Positions 1 to 7,988 of a DNA stretch of 64,000 nt are shown one piece after another. The notes beneath the pieces are model-generated. The model was not told the origin of the DNA. It was given only the letters and a program-made list of their open reading frames with translations, and did no database searches. Numbering within the stretch: position 1 is the first letter of the stretch; each line of letters starts with the position of its first letter. The translations under genes were made by a program, and so were the position numbers. Source of the DNA: Nitrososphaeria archaeon (GTDB taxonomy: Archaea > Thermoproteota > Nitrososphaeria > JACIWG01); assembly GCA_029776065.1 (NCBI GenBank), contig JARVJP010000006.1, positions 1-64,000 of the forward strand, in the 5' to 3' direction.

Positions 1-240
1 GTCTACGCGAATCCAGTTTATCACGAGTACTGGAAGAGCGCAGGGGTTCCAAACTACCCTGACGTGCTCCAGAAGGTGCTGAAGTATGGTAGACCTACCA
101 TCCCGGCTATGGATGAAATCGCTCAGATTGGTGACATCATCGGAACGGAAGCCGAGCTCGCTATTCTCGGTAAGAAGACGCCTCAGCAGGCGATGGACGC
201 TGCAGCAGCAGCAATAACACCACTAGTGCCTAAGGTATAG
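1..240 (+). CDS. ABC transporter extracellular solute-binding protein, C-terminal end (partial)
   Basis: The window opens inside a gene in frame 1 that ends with TAG at 238-240, giving the last 79 residues of a protein. The segment has the pattern of family 1 (sugar-type) extracellular solute-binding proteins near their C-terminus: a 'GRPTIPAMDEI' stretch followed by a helix ending 'KKTPQQAMDAAAAAITPLV', where the QQAMD-AA pattern is typical of these proteins. The start and signal peptide lie outside the window, so ligand and transporter partners cannot be read. Base composition is visibly more GC-rich than the genes that follow, which may reflect high expression. The family call is an inference from a short tail. 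Confidence 0.6.
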   Translation, partial: VYANPVYHEYWKSAGVPNYPDVLQKVLKYGRPTIPAMDEIAQIGDIIGTEAELAILGKKTPQQAMDAAAAAITPLVPKV

Positions 241-370
241 CATCAAACATAGTCACTAATAAAAGGTGTGGCTATGTATTCCTTTATTTTTTGAATTCGT
301 TTTATTTAATTTAATTCAGCTTGTTCGAATTTATAACATTTATATAGATTTTTATATTTTAAGATAGAAC

Positions 371-1762
371 ATGGAAGACGTCAAATTTATAGTTGAACCT
401 CAAAGAGAGACTGCTGTTATAATGGATGTTGATGTTGCTGTTGCAGGTGGTGGACCAGCAGGCTTTGTGTCTGCTATAGCAGCAGCACGGAACGGAGCTA
501 AAACCGTTTTAATAGAACGCTTTAACTTTCTTGGCGGAATGGCTGCTACAGGGCTTCCATTTTTAACATTCCATAATTTACTTCATGAACAGATAATTAA
601 GGGTATTCCCCAAGAACTTGTTGACAGACTCGTGGAAATTGGTGCCAGCCCTGGGCATATCTTCTGTCCTCATCATGTTTCTTTTACAACGTTTGATCCT
701 GAAATGCTCAAATATGTTGCTCTTCAGATGGCTGAGGAAGCAGGTGTAAAGTTGCTTTTCCACACCTTTGTTGCTTGTCCTATTATTAAGGATAACGTTG
801 TTAAGGGCTTGATTGTCGAAAACAAGTCAGGTCGGCAAGCGATCTTAGCTAAGGTAGTTATTGATGCAACAGGAGATGCGGACTTAGCAGTTGCTGCTGG
901 CGCGCCTTATGAAAAAAGAGAGGTCTCGATATTACAGCCTGGGACATTAATGTTCAGGATGGGTAATGTGGATGTAGATAAGATTAGAGAGTACATTGTA
1001 AAACACCCAGAATCATTGCCAACAGAAACAGAGTGGGAAAAACAAAGAATTTGGGAACCTAAGTACTTTCAAGAAAATAAAAAATTCATTCTAGTAGGGC
1101 TTCGTAACCTAGTAAAGGAGGCTCGAGAAAAAGGAGACTACAAGTCTCTACAAGACTTTGTGATATTAATTACATTACCTAGAGAGGGAGAAGTCGCAAT
1201 AAACATGGCTAAGGTTATTTTCGATGGATCAAATGCGCTAAGCCTATCCAATGCTGAATTAGAAGGTAGAAAGAGCGTTATGGACGTTGCGAACTTCCTT
1301 AAGACGTATGTACCAGGTTTCGAGAACTCTTATCTAGTAGATACCGCGCATCATATAGGTGTTCGAGAAACTAGAAGGATAGTAGGCGATTATATGCTGA
1401 CCAAAGAAGACGTTATGAATGATAAGAAGTTTGACGATGGAATTGCGATGTGTGGCTACTTTATGGATGTTCATGCACCAGGAGGAAGACAGCAGCATTT
1501 CAGAGGAGGGGCAATTAAAGGCTTTGATATTCCATACAGATGTTTGGTGCCTAGAAATGTGGAAAACCTTTTGGTAGCTGGAAGAACGATTTCGTCAACC
1601 TTTGAAGCCCAGGGTGCTATCAGGATTATGGCTACTTGTATGGCGGTAGGTCAAGCTGCTGGCACAGCTGCTGCTTTGGCGGCGAAAGAGGGTATTACTC
1701 CCAGACAGTTGAACATACAAAGACTACGTAAAACACTTAAAGAACAGGGTGCATACTTTTAG
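371..1762 (+). CDS. FAD-dependent oxidoreductase (FAD_oxidored family)
   Basis: The 463-residue protein begins with a Rossmann FAD-binding motif, GGGPAG at about residues 26-31, followed about 20 residues on by the ribose-binding acid in 'LIERFNFLGGMA'. Near the C-terminus 'VENLLVAGRTIS' and 'MATCMAVGQAAGTAAAL' form the second FAD-contacting segment, the usual layout of the FAD_oxidored (PF12831) family. Members are flavin-dependent dehydrogenases of mostly unknown substrate; some act with heterodisulfide reductase-like or sugar-acid pathways. No Fe-S motif is present. An AT-rich promoter region with TATA-like TTTATATAG lies about 20 nt upstream of the ATG. The gene stands alone, so its substrate cannot be inferred. 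Confidence 0.8.
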   Translation: MEDVKFIVEPQRETAVIMDVDVAVAGGGPAGFVSAIAAARNGAKTVLIERFNFLGGMAATGLPFLTFHNLLHEQIIKGIPQELVDRLVEIGASPGHIFCPHHVSFTTFDPEMLKYVALQMAEEAGVKLLFHTFVACPIIKDNVVKGLIVENKSGRQAILAKVVIDATGDADLAVAAGAPYEKREVSILQPGTLMFRMGNVDVDKIREYIVKHPESLPTETEWEKQRIWEPKYFQENKKFILVGLRNLVKEAREKGDYKSLQDFVILITLPREGEVAINMAKVIFDGSNALSLSNAELEGRKSVMDVANFLKTYVPGFENSYLVDTAHHIGVRETRRIVGDYMLTKEDVMNDKKFDDGIAMCGYFMDVHAPGGRQQHFRGGAIKGFDIPYRCLVPRNVENLLVAGRTISSTFEAQGAIRIMATCMAVGQAAGTAAALAAKEGITPRQLNIQRLRKTLKEQGAYF

Positions 1763-1967
1763 AGCATTATTTATGCAGATTCTGTTAATCAGAATTTGAG
1801 TACAACCATGTTTTATGGTATATGTGATTAGTGGCTATTTTTTAATTAACAATATTGTTATCGTTCTATGCCTTTTTATAGAGTATTACATTTCTTGTAG
1901 GTTCAATCGCGTTTTTAGAAAATTTGTTATGAAAAACTTAATAATTTAGGATAAGAGATATTTGTCA

Positions 1968-2492
1968 ATGCCTATAATTACGCCTGACTATATATTAGGC
2001 TTTGTTGAAGGTCAAGGAAACTTTTCTATAATATCCTCCCATAATCGTTTTTATCCAAAGTTCGTCGTAACTAGTAAAAGCCAGTCGATGATAAAGCAGA
2101 TTCAAAGCTTCTTTGGAGTTGGTAAAGTTTCTATTATACAACCCAAGAAGGCATCACATAATGTGATATTTGTCTACTCGGTTACTAAGTATGAGGAGGT
2201 CAAGGTTATTATAGACTTCTTTACAAAACATTCACCTATCGTCAAAGCAAAAGAGTTTCAAAAGTTTAAGGAATGCTTTGATAGATGGAGACCTAAGTTC
2301 ATAAAGAGGAAGAGAGAAGAAGGTATGAAGTCATTAAATGATGCTATCAAAATGTACAAAGAGGGTGTGCCTATCAAAGAGATTATCAAAAGTACAAGGG
2401 TAGACTTGAAGAAATTTTACTCGGTTTTAAACATTTACGGTGTTAGGCGTTATAAGAAACCATCCAAAGGTGGATACCGACATGGATTATAG
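1968..2492 (+). CDS. Free-standing LAGLIDADG endonuclease-like protein with substituted catalytic residue
   Basis: The protein of about 174 residues carries one LAGLIDADG motif at its start, read as ILGFVEGQG at residues 9-17. A beta-sheet region of the homing-endonuclease type follows, with 'KFVVTSKSQSMIKQIQSFFGVGKV', the usual L/I-spaced helix after the motif. In this family the acidic residue second from the end of the motif binds the metal; here that position is Gln16, so cleavage activity is probably lost. The last 65 residues look like a basic helix-turn-helix. No intron, intein or rRNA gene surrounds it. A TTG at 1962 could also start it, but the ATG at 1968 is preferred. It may be a decayed homing endonuclease or one co-opted as a DNA-binding protein. 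Confidence 0.7.
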   Translation: MPIITPDYILGFVEGQGNFSIISSHNRFYPKFVVTSKSQSMIKQIQSFFGVGKVSIIQPKKASHNVIFVYSVTKYEEVKVIIDFFTKHSPIVKAKEFQKFKECFDRWRPKFIKRKREEGMKSLNDAIKMYKEGVPIKEIIKSTRVDLKKFYSVLNIYGVRRYKKPSKGGYRHGL

Positions 2493-2536
2493 CATGCGCC
2501 ATGTGTTAGGAGCATTTAATATAAGGCTATCTTAAG

Positions 2537-2546
2537 GCTTAAAAAC
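2537..2546 (+). promoter_or_regulatory. TATA box of the HAD hydrolase gene
   Basis: GCTTAAAAAC is a good archaeal TATA-box match centred about 23 nt upstream of the ATG at 2564, so the transcript is probably leaderless. Confidence 0.5.
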
Positions 2547-2563
2547 ATTTTATCTTTGTATAT

Positions 2564-3283
2564 ATGAACATGGGTATAACTGTGGTTTCTTTCGACGTAT
2601 GGGATACACTCTTCAGGCTTAACACCTTTAATGAGGTGATTGTTAAAGAAATTTCTTCTGCAACAGGTATACAGCGGAATGAAGTGAGCAGTAACTTGAT
2701 CAAAGCATATGCCCTTTTAAAGGATTATAGAACAAAGGGAATACTACGTCAAGACAATATTGTGAACCATTGCCTTAAGATAGGTGCACAAGTTATTGAG
2801 GTTAGTGAAGAAATCTTAAAACGTAGTATTGTAAAGGCGGTTTTAAATGTTGATCTAGAAAGGCTACTAGACAGGGAAGCGCAATATGTGATTAAGAAAA
2901 TATTTTCTCAAGGTAAACAGATTACAACTTTAGGGAATGTGATATATTGGCCTGGTGCTTATAACCGAATACTTATAGAAAAGGTAGGGTTAACCAAATA
3001 TTTCGCTACACAGCTCTACGCTGATGAATTGAAATGTTCTAAGCCTAGTAAGAAGATGTTTTTTGAGGTATGTGAAACCTTTAATGTTAAACCTGAAAAC
3101 ATCGTCCACATAGGGGATAACAAGGTGGAAGACTATGAGGGTGCGTTAACCTTCGGATCATATAGTGTATTAGTGAATCATTCATCTAAAGAGGAACTGC
3201 ACATAGAAGGAAAGGGCGCTGTAATAAATAGGATAAATAAAGTACTTGATGCACTTTATCTATTCGAAAAAGGTGATTACTAG
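2564..3283 (+). CDS. HAD-superfamily hydrolase (haloacid dehalogenase-like phosphatase)
   Basis: The 239-residue protein has all four HAD motifs. Motif I is DVWDT at residues 11-15 with the nucleophile D11 and acid/base D14. Motif II is the Thr of 'QITTLGNV'. The lysine is in 'KCSKPSKKMFFEV', and motif IV is 'VHIGDNKVEDYEGA'. The region between motifs I and II is a helical C1 cap, as in phosphoglycolate-phosphatase and haloacid-dehalogenase types, which usually hydrolyse small phosphorylated metabolites. The DxWDT form of motif I is common in archaeal HADs of unknown substrate. It converges with the dehydrogenase pseudogene immediately downstream, with only four bases between the stop codons. 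Confidence 0.82.
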   Translation: MNMGITVVSFDVWDTLFRLNTFNEVIVKEISSATGIQRNEVSSNLIKAYALLKDYRTKGILRQDNIVNHCLKIGAQVIEVSEEILKRSIVKAVLNVDLERLLDREAQYVIKKIFSQGKQITTLGNVIYWPGAYNRILIEKVGLTKYFATQLYADELKCSKPSKKMFFEVCETFNVKPENIVHIGDNKVEDYEGALTFGSYSVLVNHSSKEELHIEGKGAVINRINKVLDALYLFEKGDY

Positions 3284-3287
3284 AAGG

Positions 3288-4179
3288 TTATGGATAAGCC
3301 CTTTGCTTCACCTTTTGTGCTTGTTCCACTAGGTACTTCATCACAAGAGGGTAGTTTCGATCAGCGTAGCCTTGCATTGCTTATTCTTCGTAAACCTTTG
3401 CTATCGAGTAAAAGATGTGTTGCGGAAGCCCCATCATCGAAGCTGCTCCAGCGAGATATACCATATCTTTCCCAGCAAGTTGCCCCTAAACCTAGGTGGA
3501 GTTATTTCTTCCTCAAAAGCTCTTTTCCAAACTCTTTCTATACCGAACTCCAATCATGTCCCTTTTGCGTTCTCATTTATCGTCTCTTTTGAAATATTAC
3601 ATGCTTCTTGTGTTGTGACAGCCTCTCCTAAGAAAGGGACAAAACCTACCTATAAACCATTCGCGACAAGCTTCAATATTGTTGCTTTGGGAACTTCGCC
3701 AACATAGTACCTTTTTGATGCGAAAAGCTTGATAAACTCTGTAGACTTTTCAGCTAGCTCTTTGGGCCTACCTAAAAAAGCAATTTGTGAGCCGGTTTCT
3801 AAATCTGGGCCTGAACCCATTACTGAACTTGTATTGGATGTTCTTCTCCTTTAACATTTTTTGGCAATTTGGCTTGCTAAAGGGGTGATAGTAGCCATGT
3901 TCACTGTAGTTGTTTTAGAAGTACAGTTAAGAAGCCCTCTAGACGAAGTGAATAATGGGAAGAACGCGATATCGTCTGACACAAAGATTGCTATGTAGTC
4001 AGGTTGACTTCTCACCATCTCTTCTATTGATTCAATGTGTTGTACATTTAAGATTGTAGCCAAGTTCTTTGCCTTATCAAGTGTTCTATTAAAAAGTATT
4101 AGATCAACATTTAACGTTTTAAGCCTTTTTGATAGCCCAGTCCCCCCATGTTGCCTAAGCCGATCACACCGACCATCAT
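3288..4179 (-). pseudogene. Pseudogene of a 3-hydroxyisobutyrate dehydrogenase-like (beta-hydroxyacid) dehydrogenase
   Basis: Read on the minus strand, three frames must be joined to recover a full beta-hydroxyacid dehydrogenase. The N-terminus, from the ATG at 4177-4179, gives 'MMVGVIGLGNMG', the NAD(P)-binding glycine motif. The frame is then lost at the run of six C at 4142-4147 and resumes as 'TGLSKRLKTLNVDLILFNRT'. The substrate motif 'GLLNCTSKTTTVNMATI' follows, then a stop near 3854. In another frame come 'VMGSGPDLETGSQIAFLG', 'VGEVPKATILKLVANG' with the catalytic-type lysine, an in-frame stop, 'VGFVPFLGEAVTTQEA', and finally 'KYLVEQAQKVKQRAYP' before TAA at 3288-3290. Total length fits an intact gene of about 295 codons. 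With several frame changes and stops it cannot make a whole enzyme. Confidence 0.8.
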
Positions 4180-4237
4180 ATTAAGTCAAAAAGAATAAAC
4201 TATTCAACTAATAAATATTATTGGTAAAGCTTCTTAA

Positions 4238-4699
4238 TCATTGGGGATTTACTGTAATGTCGTCAACAATTGCTCCACTTAAAGTTATTATATCATTTGT
4301 CTTTAATTCAAGTAGCCTGTCTCTTGAACCTCCACCACAGTATATTGTGTCGTGCTTAGTTAGTGCACGATCAAGGATGGTCTTCATTCTCACTTTATGG
4401 CCTATCGACGGCGTCGCTCCAGGAAGATATCCACTGATTTCAGAGGCTTGGTCGAACGGGACGAGACGTACTTTTTTAACATTAAGTATTCTCGCTACCT
4501 TCTCAAGATCGACTTTTCTATCACCAGGAACTATTAATAGGACATATTCTCCTAGATCAGTTTTTGAAACAAGATTTTTTGTTACTAGGCTTAGTTCGAT
4601 TCCTGCAGCCTTGGCTGCATCAGCTGTATGAATTGTTTCAGCTTTCTCAATGAAGCGATACCAAATTTTATTTTGCTTTAAATATGATTCAAGATCCAT
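4238..4699 (-). CDS. YbaK/EbsC-family aminoacyl-tRNA deacylase
   Basis: The 153-residue protein matches the YbaK/ProX domain (PF04073) along its whole length. Marks are 'LVTKNLVSKTDLGEYVLLIVPGDRKVDLEKVA', the lysine-containing strand that lines the editing pocket, then 'VPFDQASEISGYLPGATPSIGH' and 'YCGGGSRDRLLELK'. Such proteins act in trans to hydrolyse mischarged tRNA, for example Cys- or Ala-tRNA(Pro). The start codon at 4697-4699 is preceded by a Shine-Dalgarno-like GAGGTG. It is transcribed away from the Pot permease operon. A second, divergent YbaK protein lies at 61490-62005, so the two may edit different tRNAs; that is inference. Confidence 0.85.
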   Translation of the reverse strand: MDLESYLKQNKIWYRFIEKAETIHTADAAKAAGIELSLVTKNLVSKTDLGEYVLLIVPGDRKVDLEKVARILNVKKVRLVPFDQASEISGYLPGATPSIGHKVRMKTILDRALTKHDTIYCGGGSRDRLLELKTNDIITLSGAIVDDITVNPQ

Positions 4700-4899
4700 T
4701 TATCACACCTCAACTTATGTTATGTTCTTTAGGTCGAAATCCTAGATTAATTAATATTAACATTATTAGAACCACATGTTTAACATCAAACTTGATATCG
4801 AGCTTGATAAACATCTTTTACTCTAAAGCCATACTTGCGTTTGGAAGGTTTATATCGAGATTAACTTTTTAAGTTTAAACATCAAAGGTTATGGAATAA

Positions 4900-5778
4900 A
4901 TGAACGAAGGAAAACAATTATCTTCAAACGAGCATAAAAATATTAAAGCGTATTACCTTTTAATTCCAACAGTAGCCTTCGAATTTATATTCTTCATAGT
5001 TCCTTTGGTCATTGTATTCATATATAGTTTCTCTCAAACAGACCCATTTGGGCGAATCCGATTTGAATTCACTTTATCGAATTATTTTCGTGTGTTTACA
5101 CCAGAATTTACAAGGACTATGTTTAGGACCTTTAGTTTGGCAACAATATCTACCATATTATGCTTGATAGTAGGTTATCCTCTTGCATATTATATTGGGT
5201 ATAAAGAGAAGAAGTATCAAAGCTTACTTCTAATGCTGGTGATAATTCCCTTTTGGTTAAGCTTCGTGACCAGGACCTATTCTATGATTTCCATCTTTAG
5301 TTCGAACGGTATCTTAAACCAAGTCCTAGCGTTCTTTGGGTTAATAAAAGACAGGCCTCAATGGCTCTATAACTGGTACTCTGTTGTAGCCGGGATGATA
5401 TATAATTACCTTCCAATGGCAGTTTTACCAATTTACGCTTCTGTAGAAAAACTAGACAAAGCATATCTTGAAGCAGCCCAGAGCCTTGGTGCGAACAAAT
5501 TTGTGACATTTCTTAAAGTTACTTTACCCTTGACCCTCCCTGGTGTGGTTGCAGGTTCGATACTTGTTTTTATCCCATCGGTTGGCGAATTCTTAATTCC
5601 TGAGCTTCTCGGCGGAGTCGACTGGTACATGATGGGTAACTACCTATGGATGACGTTTCTAACAATCGGAAACTACCCATTTGGAGCAGCTCTCTCTATT
5701 GTGTTAATAGTGATTGTCTTGTTGTTCATAGCAATATATTCTAAGTACTTTGCTAAGGAGGTTGAACTTGGTTTTTGA
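4900..5778 (+). CDS. potB: Spermidine/putrescine-type ABC transporter permease, PotB-like
   Basis: This is a 292-residue inner permease of the MetI superfamily, with about six membrane helices. The first is 'YYLLIPTVAFEFIFFIVPLVIVFIYSF'. The cytoplasmic EAA loop that docks with the ATPase reads 'YLEAAQSLGANKFVTFLKVTLPLTLPGV'. It is most like PotB/PotH subunits of polyamine and related small-solute importers. It overlaps the next permease by four bases, where TTGA serves as start and stop. The matching ATPase and binding protein lie at 7989-10178 on the opposite strand. The family also includes iron(III) and phosphonate importers, so polyamine is only the default ligand guess. Confidence 0.85.
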   Translation: MNEGKQLSSNEHKNIKAYYLLIPTVAFEFIFFIVPLVIVFIYSFSQTDPFGRIRFEFTLSNYFRVFTPEFTRTMFRTFSLATISTILCLIVGYPLAYYIGYKEKKYQSLLLMLVIIPFWLSFVTRTYSMISIFSSNGILNQVLAFFGLIKDRPQWLYNWYSVVAGMIYNYLPMAVLPIYASVEKLDKAYLEAAQSLGANKFVTFLKVTLPLTLPGVVAGSILVFIPSVGEFLIPELLGGVDWYMMGNYLWMTFLTIGNYPFGAALSIVLIVIVLLFIAIYSKYFAKEVELGF

Positions 5779-6572
5779 AGAACCTTTGGGATAAATTCCT
5801 TAAGGGATACACTTTTCTAATATTTCTGTTTTTATACGCTCCTATTGCGATTCTTGTTCTTTTCTCGTTTAATGAAGGTTTTATGGTGGGTGCGAGGAGG
5901 GTTGGATCCACCGTTGTTTGGAGGGGTTTCTCAACTGAGTGGTACACTAAGCTCTTTGATTCACCAGCCATATGGGCTGCTTTAGGAAATAGTTCCATGA
6001 TAGCTATGATCACTTCAATTGCTTCGGCTGTGCTTGGCACGTTGTCAGCATATGCTGTTATAAGATATAATTTCAAGGGCAAAAATCTTTTTTATATATT
6101 CATGCTCATCCCTATTATAATACCTGAGATCACTGAAGCATTGTCGTTACTACTTTTCTATGTGACCTTCGGAGTGAAACTAGGACTTCATACGATAATC
6201 ATAGGCCATGCAACATTCTGTATCTCCTTTGTGTTCACAGTTGTGAAGGCCAGGTTGGCTGATTACGATAAATCTCTTGAAGAGGCAGCTCAAAGCCTTG
6301 GTGCAACGCCGGTTCAAGCCTTCATTAAAGTCACACTCCCAATTTTAGCCCCAGGGATTCTAGCTGGAACACTACTGGCTTTTACCCAATCCTTTGACGA
6401 TTTGATTAAGGCATCATTTACTACAGGGGCAGGTGTTATAACACTTCCTATGCTTATCTTCTCAAAGATCAAATTTGGGGTTTCTCCTGAGATCAATGCT
6501 ATTGCCACAATTACACTTTTAATTTCAGGTACCTTAGCGCTTATAAGCTATTGGATTCAGAACAGTTCCTGA
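5775..6572 (+). CDS. potC: Spermidine/putrescine-type ABC transporter permease, PotC-like
   Basis: This is the second permease subunit (265 residues) with about six membrane helices. Its EAA loop is 'LEEAAQSLGATPVQAFIKVTLPILAPGI'. The N-terminal 'FLIFLFLYAPIAILVLFSFN' and the 'FTQSFDDLIKASF' segment are characteristic of PotC/PotI. It begins with TTG at 5775, inside the last four bases of the PotB-like gene, which implies coupled translation. The start codon is supported by that overlap and by family length. The C-terminus ends shortly after the last helix. It probably pairs with the PotB-like subunit as a heterodimer fed by the PotD-like protein at 9057-10178. Confidence 0.85.
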   Translation: MKNLWDKFLKGYTFLIFLFLYAPIAILVLFSFNEGFMVGARRVGSTVVWRGFSTEWYTKLFDSPAIWAALGNSSMIAMITSIASAVLGTLSAYAVIRYNFKGKNLFYIFMLIPIIIPEITEALSLLLFYVTFGVKLGLHTIIIGHATFCISFVFTVVKARLADYDKSLEEAAQSLGATPVQAFIKVTLPILAPGILAGTLLAFTQSFDDLIKASFTTGAGVITLPMLIFSKIKFGVSPEINAIATITLLISGTLALISYWIQNSS

Positions 6573-6644
6573 TAAACCTAGTTTCAAATGTTTATGGTCA
6601 TAAACCTTATATGACTTGAATTTGAACCTAATCAAGACGATAGT

Positions 6645-7577
6645 ATGGTATTAGTTAGAACACAAGATATGTTTGAAGAAGCGAGAAAAGGGAAATACGC
6701 TATAGGCCAATTTGTTGTTTTCAACACAGCTTTTATCGACCCTATAATTGCTGCGGCAGAAGAGATGAATTCACCTATTCAGCTAGGTGCGACGTACAGC
6801 TTTGCAGAAAAAGAAGGGACAAGTCGTTTCTTAGAGTTCATGAGAATCGCCGCGGAAGAAGCAAAGGTTCCTGTATCTGTTCATCTTGACCATGGTAGGA
6901 AATACGAGGAAGTCATGGCTTGCATAAGACATGGTTGGACTTCGGTGATGTTCGATGCATCCGATAGACCCTTCCAAGAAAACATAAAGATAACTGCTGA
7001 AGTTGCTCGAGCATGCCACGCTGCAGGTATACCAATAGAAGCTGAGTTGGGGGATATGCCTGTTATATCTGAGCAGAAAGCCGTTGAAAATCCTGAAGCA
7101 GTTTCTGCTACGACACAGATGAGCAAAAGCCAGAAGTCTTTAGCTGAAATGATGACAAAGCCAGAAGAAGCAGGATTATTTGTTAGGGAAACTAAGATAG
7201 ACATACTGGCAGTATCAATAGGGCAGGTTCATCATTTCCCTGTTCTCGAATGGGGAGTACATCCTGTGAAGAGAATTTCTAAGCTAGATTTCGGGCGCTT
7301 AAAGAAGATAAAAGAGACGATTGGCGATACATGGCTATGCACACACGCTACTTCGCACATTCCATTTGAGGATTTAAGGAAAGCTATTTCGATGGGCGTG
7401 GTAAAATGCAACATTGGCACCGCCCTCTCATCTGTTTGGGCTGACGAACTAAGAAAGACTGTAACAGAGAACCCAAATGAGTTATGGCCCTTCAATATTC
7501 TTGAAAAAGCATCTAAGGCAGTAAAAAATGTTACTGCAGAATATACAAAAGTCTTAGGTTCAGCAGGCAGGGCATAA
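6645..7577 (+). CDS. Class II (zinc) aldolase, fructose/tagatose-bisphosphate aldolase family, divergent active site
   Basis: The 310-residue TIM-barrel protein keeps the class II aldolase metal and catalytic residues: HLDHG at 80-84 (catalytic D82, zinc ligand H83), an acidic pair around E132-E134, H196 in 'GQVHHF' and H234 in 'CTHATSHIP'. Two phosphate-contacting motifs differ from the family norm. The usual G-G/A-S-G loop after the last zinc ligand is replaced by ATSH, and the usual NID-T motif reads NIGT. This suggests a substrate other than fructose or tagatose 1,6-bisphosphate. It lies 72 bases after the PotC-like gene, probably in the same transcript, so it may act on the imported compound. 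A stem-loop follows it. Confidence 0.75.
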   Translation: MVLVRTQDMFEEARKGKYAIGQFVVFNTAFIDPIIAAAEEMNSPIQLGATYSFAEKEGTSRFLEFMRIAAEEAKVPVSVHLDHGRKYEEVMACIRHGWTSVMFDASDRPFQENIKITAEVARACHAAGIPIEAELGDMPVISEQKAVENPEAVSATTQMSKSQKSLAEMMTKPEEAGLFVRETKIDILAVSIGQVHHFPVLEWGVHPVKRISKLDFGRLKKIKETIGDTWLCTHATSHIPFEDLRKAISMGVVKCNIGTALSSVWADELRKTVTENPNELWPFNILEKASKAVKNVTAEYTKVLGSAGRA

Positions 7578-7604
7578 AAAATTAGTCTTAGCAAATATCA
7601 GAAA

Positions 7605-7638
7605 AGCATAGAAGGAACCAAATGCTTCCTTCTATGCT
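7605..7638. terminator. Perfect 13-bp stem-loop between convergent genes
   Basis: AGCATAGAAGGAA and its exact reverse complement TTCCTTCTATGCT flank an 8-nt loop. It sits just after the aldolase stop and before the end of the convergent Lrp-type gene, so it probably ends or stabilises transcripts from one or both sides. Archaeal termination mostly uses T-tracts, so the role is inferred from position. Confidence 0.55.
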
Positions 7639-7691
7639 CCTATTTGAGTTGTGTTTGCAAATTTGGAAGTTGACATAAAAGAAAAATGGTA

Positions 7692-7925
7692 TTATCCTTC
7701 CATTACAATCATAGTTAAAGTTGAGATGACATTATCTAATCTTCTCGTCTTCCATGTTACAATATCCTTTAACTTATCCATCGTTTCCGCTTCAACCTTA
7801 GCTATTACATCATATGTGCCATAGACGACATAAACTTCTTTTACCTCAGGAATCTTCTTCAGTTCACTGACAACAGACTTCTCAGTTCCTGCTTCTGAGT
7901 TAATTAATACGAATGCTATTGGCAT
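7692..7925 (-). CDS. Stand-alone Lrp/AsnC ligand-binding (RAM) domain protein
   Basis: This short protein (77 residues from the ATG at 7925) consists only of the alpha-beta RAM fold of Lrp/AsnC regulators: 'PIAFVLINSEAGTEKSVVSELKKIPEVKEVYVVYGTYDVIAKVEAE' then 'IVTWKTRRLDNVISTLTMIVME'. The N-terminal helix-turn-helix is absent. Such SARM (stand-alone RAM) proteins are common in archaea and bind amino acids or modulate full-length Lrp proteins. A TTG nine bases further upstream could also be used, but the ATG gives the canonical start of the fold. It lies 63 bases downstream of the PotA-like ATPase stop on the same strand and may be cotranscribed with it. Confidence 0.8.
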   Translation of the reverse strand: MPIAFVLINSEAGTEKSVVSELKKIPEVKEVYVVYGTYDVIAKVEAETMDKLKDIVTWKTRRLDNVISTLTMIVMEG

Positions 7926-7988
7926 AAAATACAATGAAATTAAATGATATTAAACTTTTCTATTTAGAAATAGTTATGCGTCATAGGT

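Noticed and set aside
3290-3707. Two overlapping plus-strand open frames after the HAD gene
   Set aside because: They are antisense to the dehydrogenase pseudogene, whose conserved motifs are readable on the minus strand; the plus frames have no family features.
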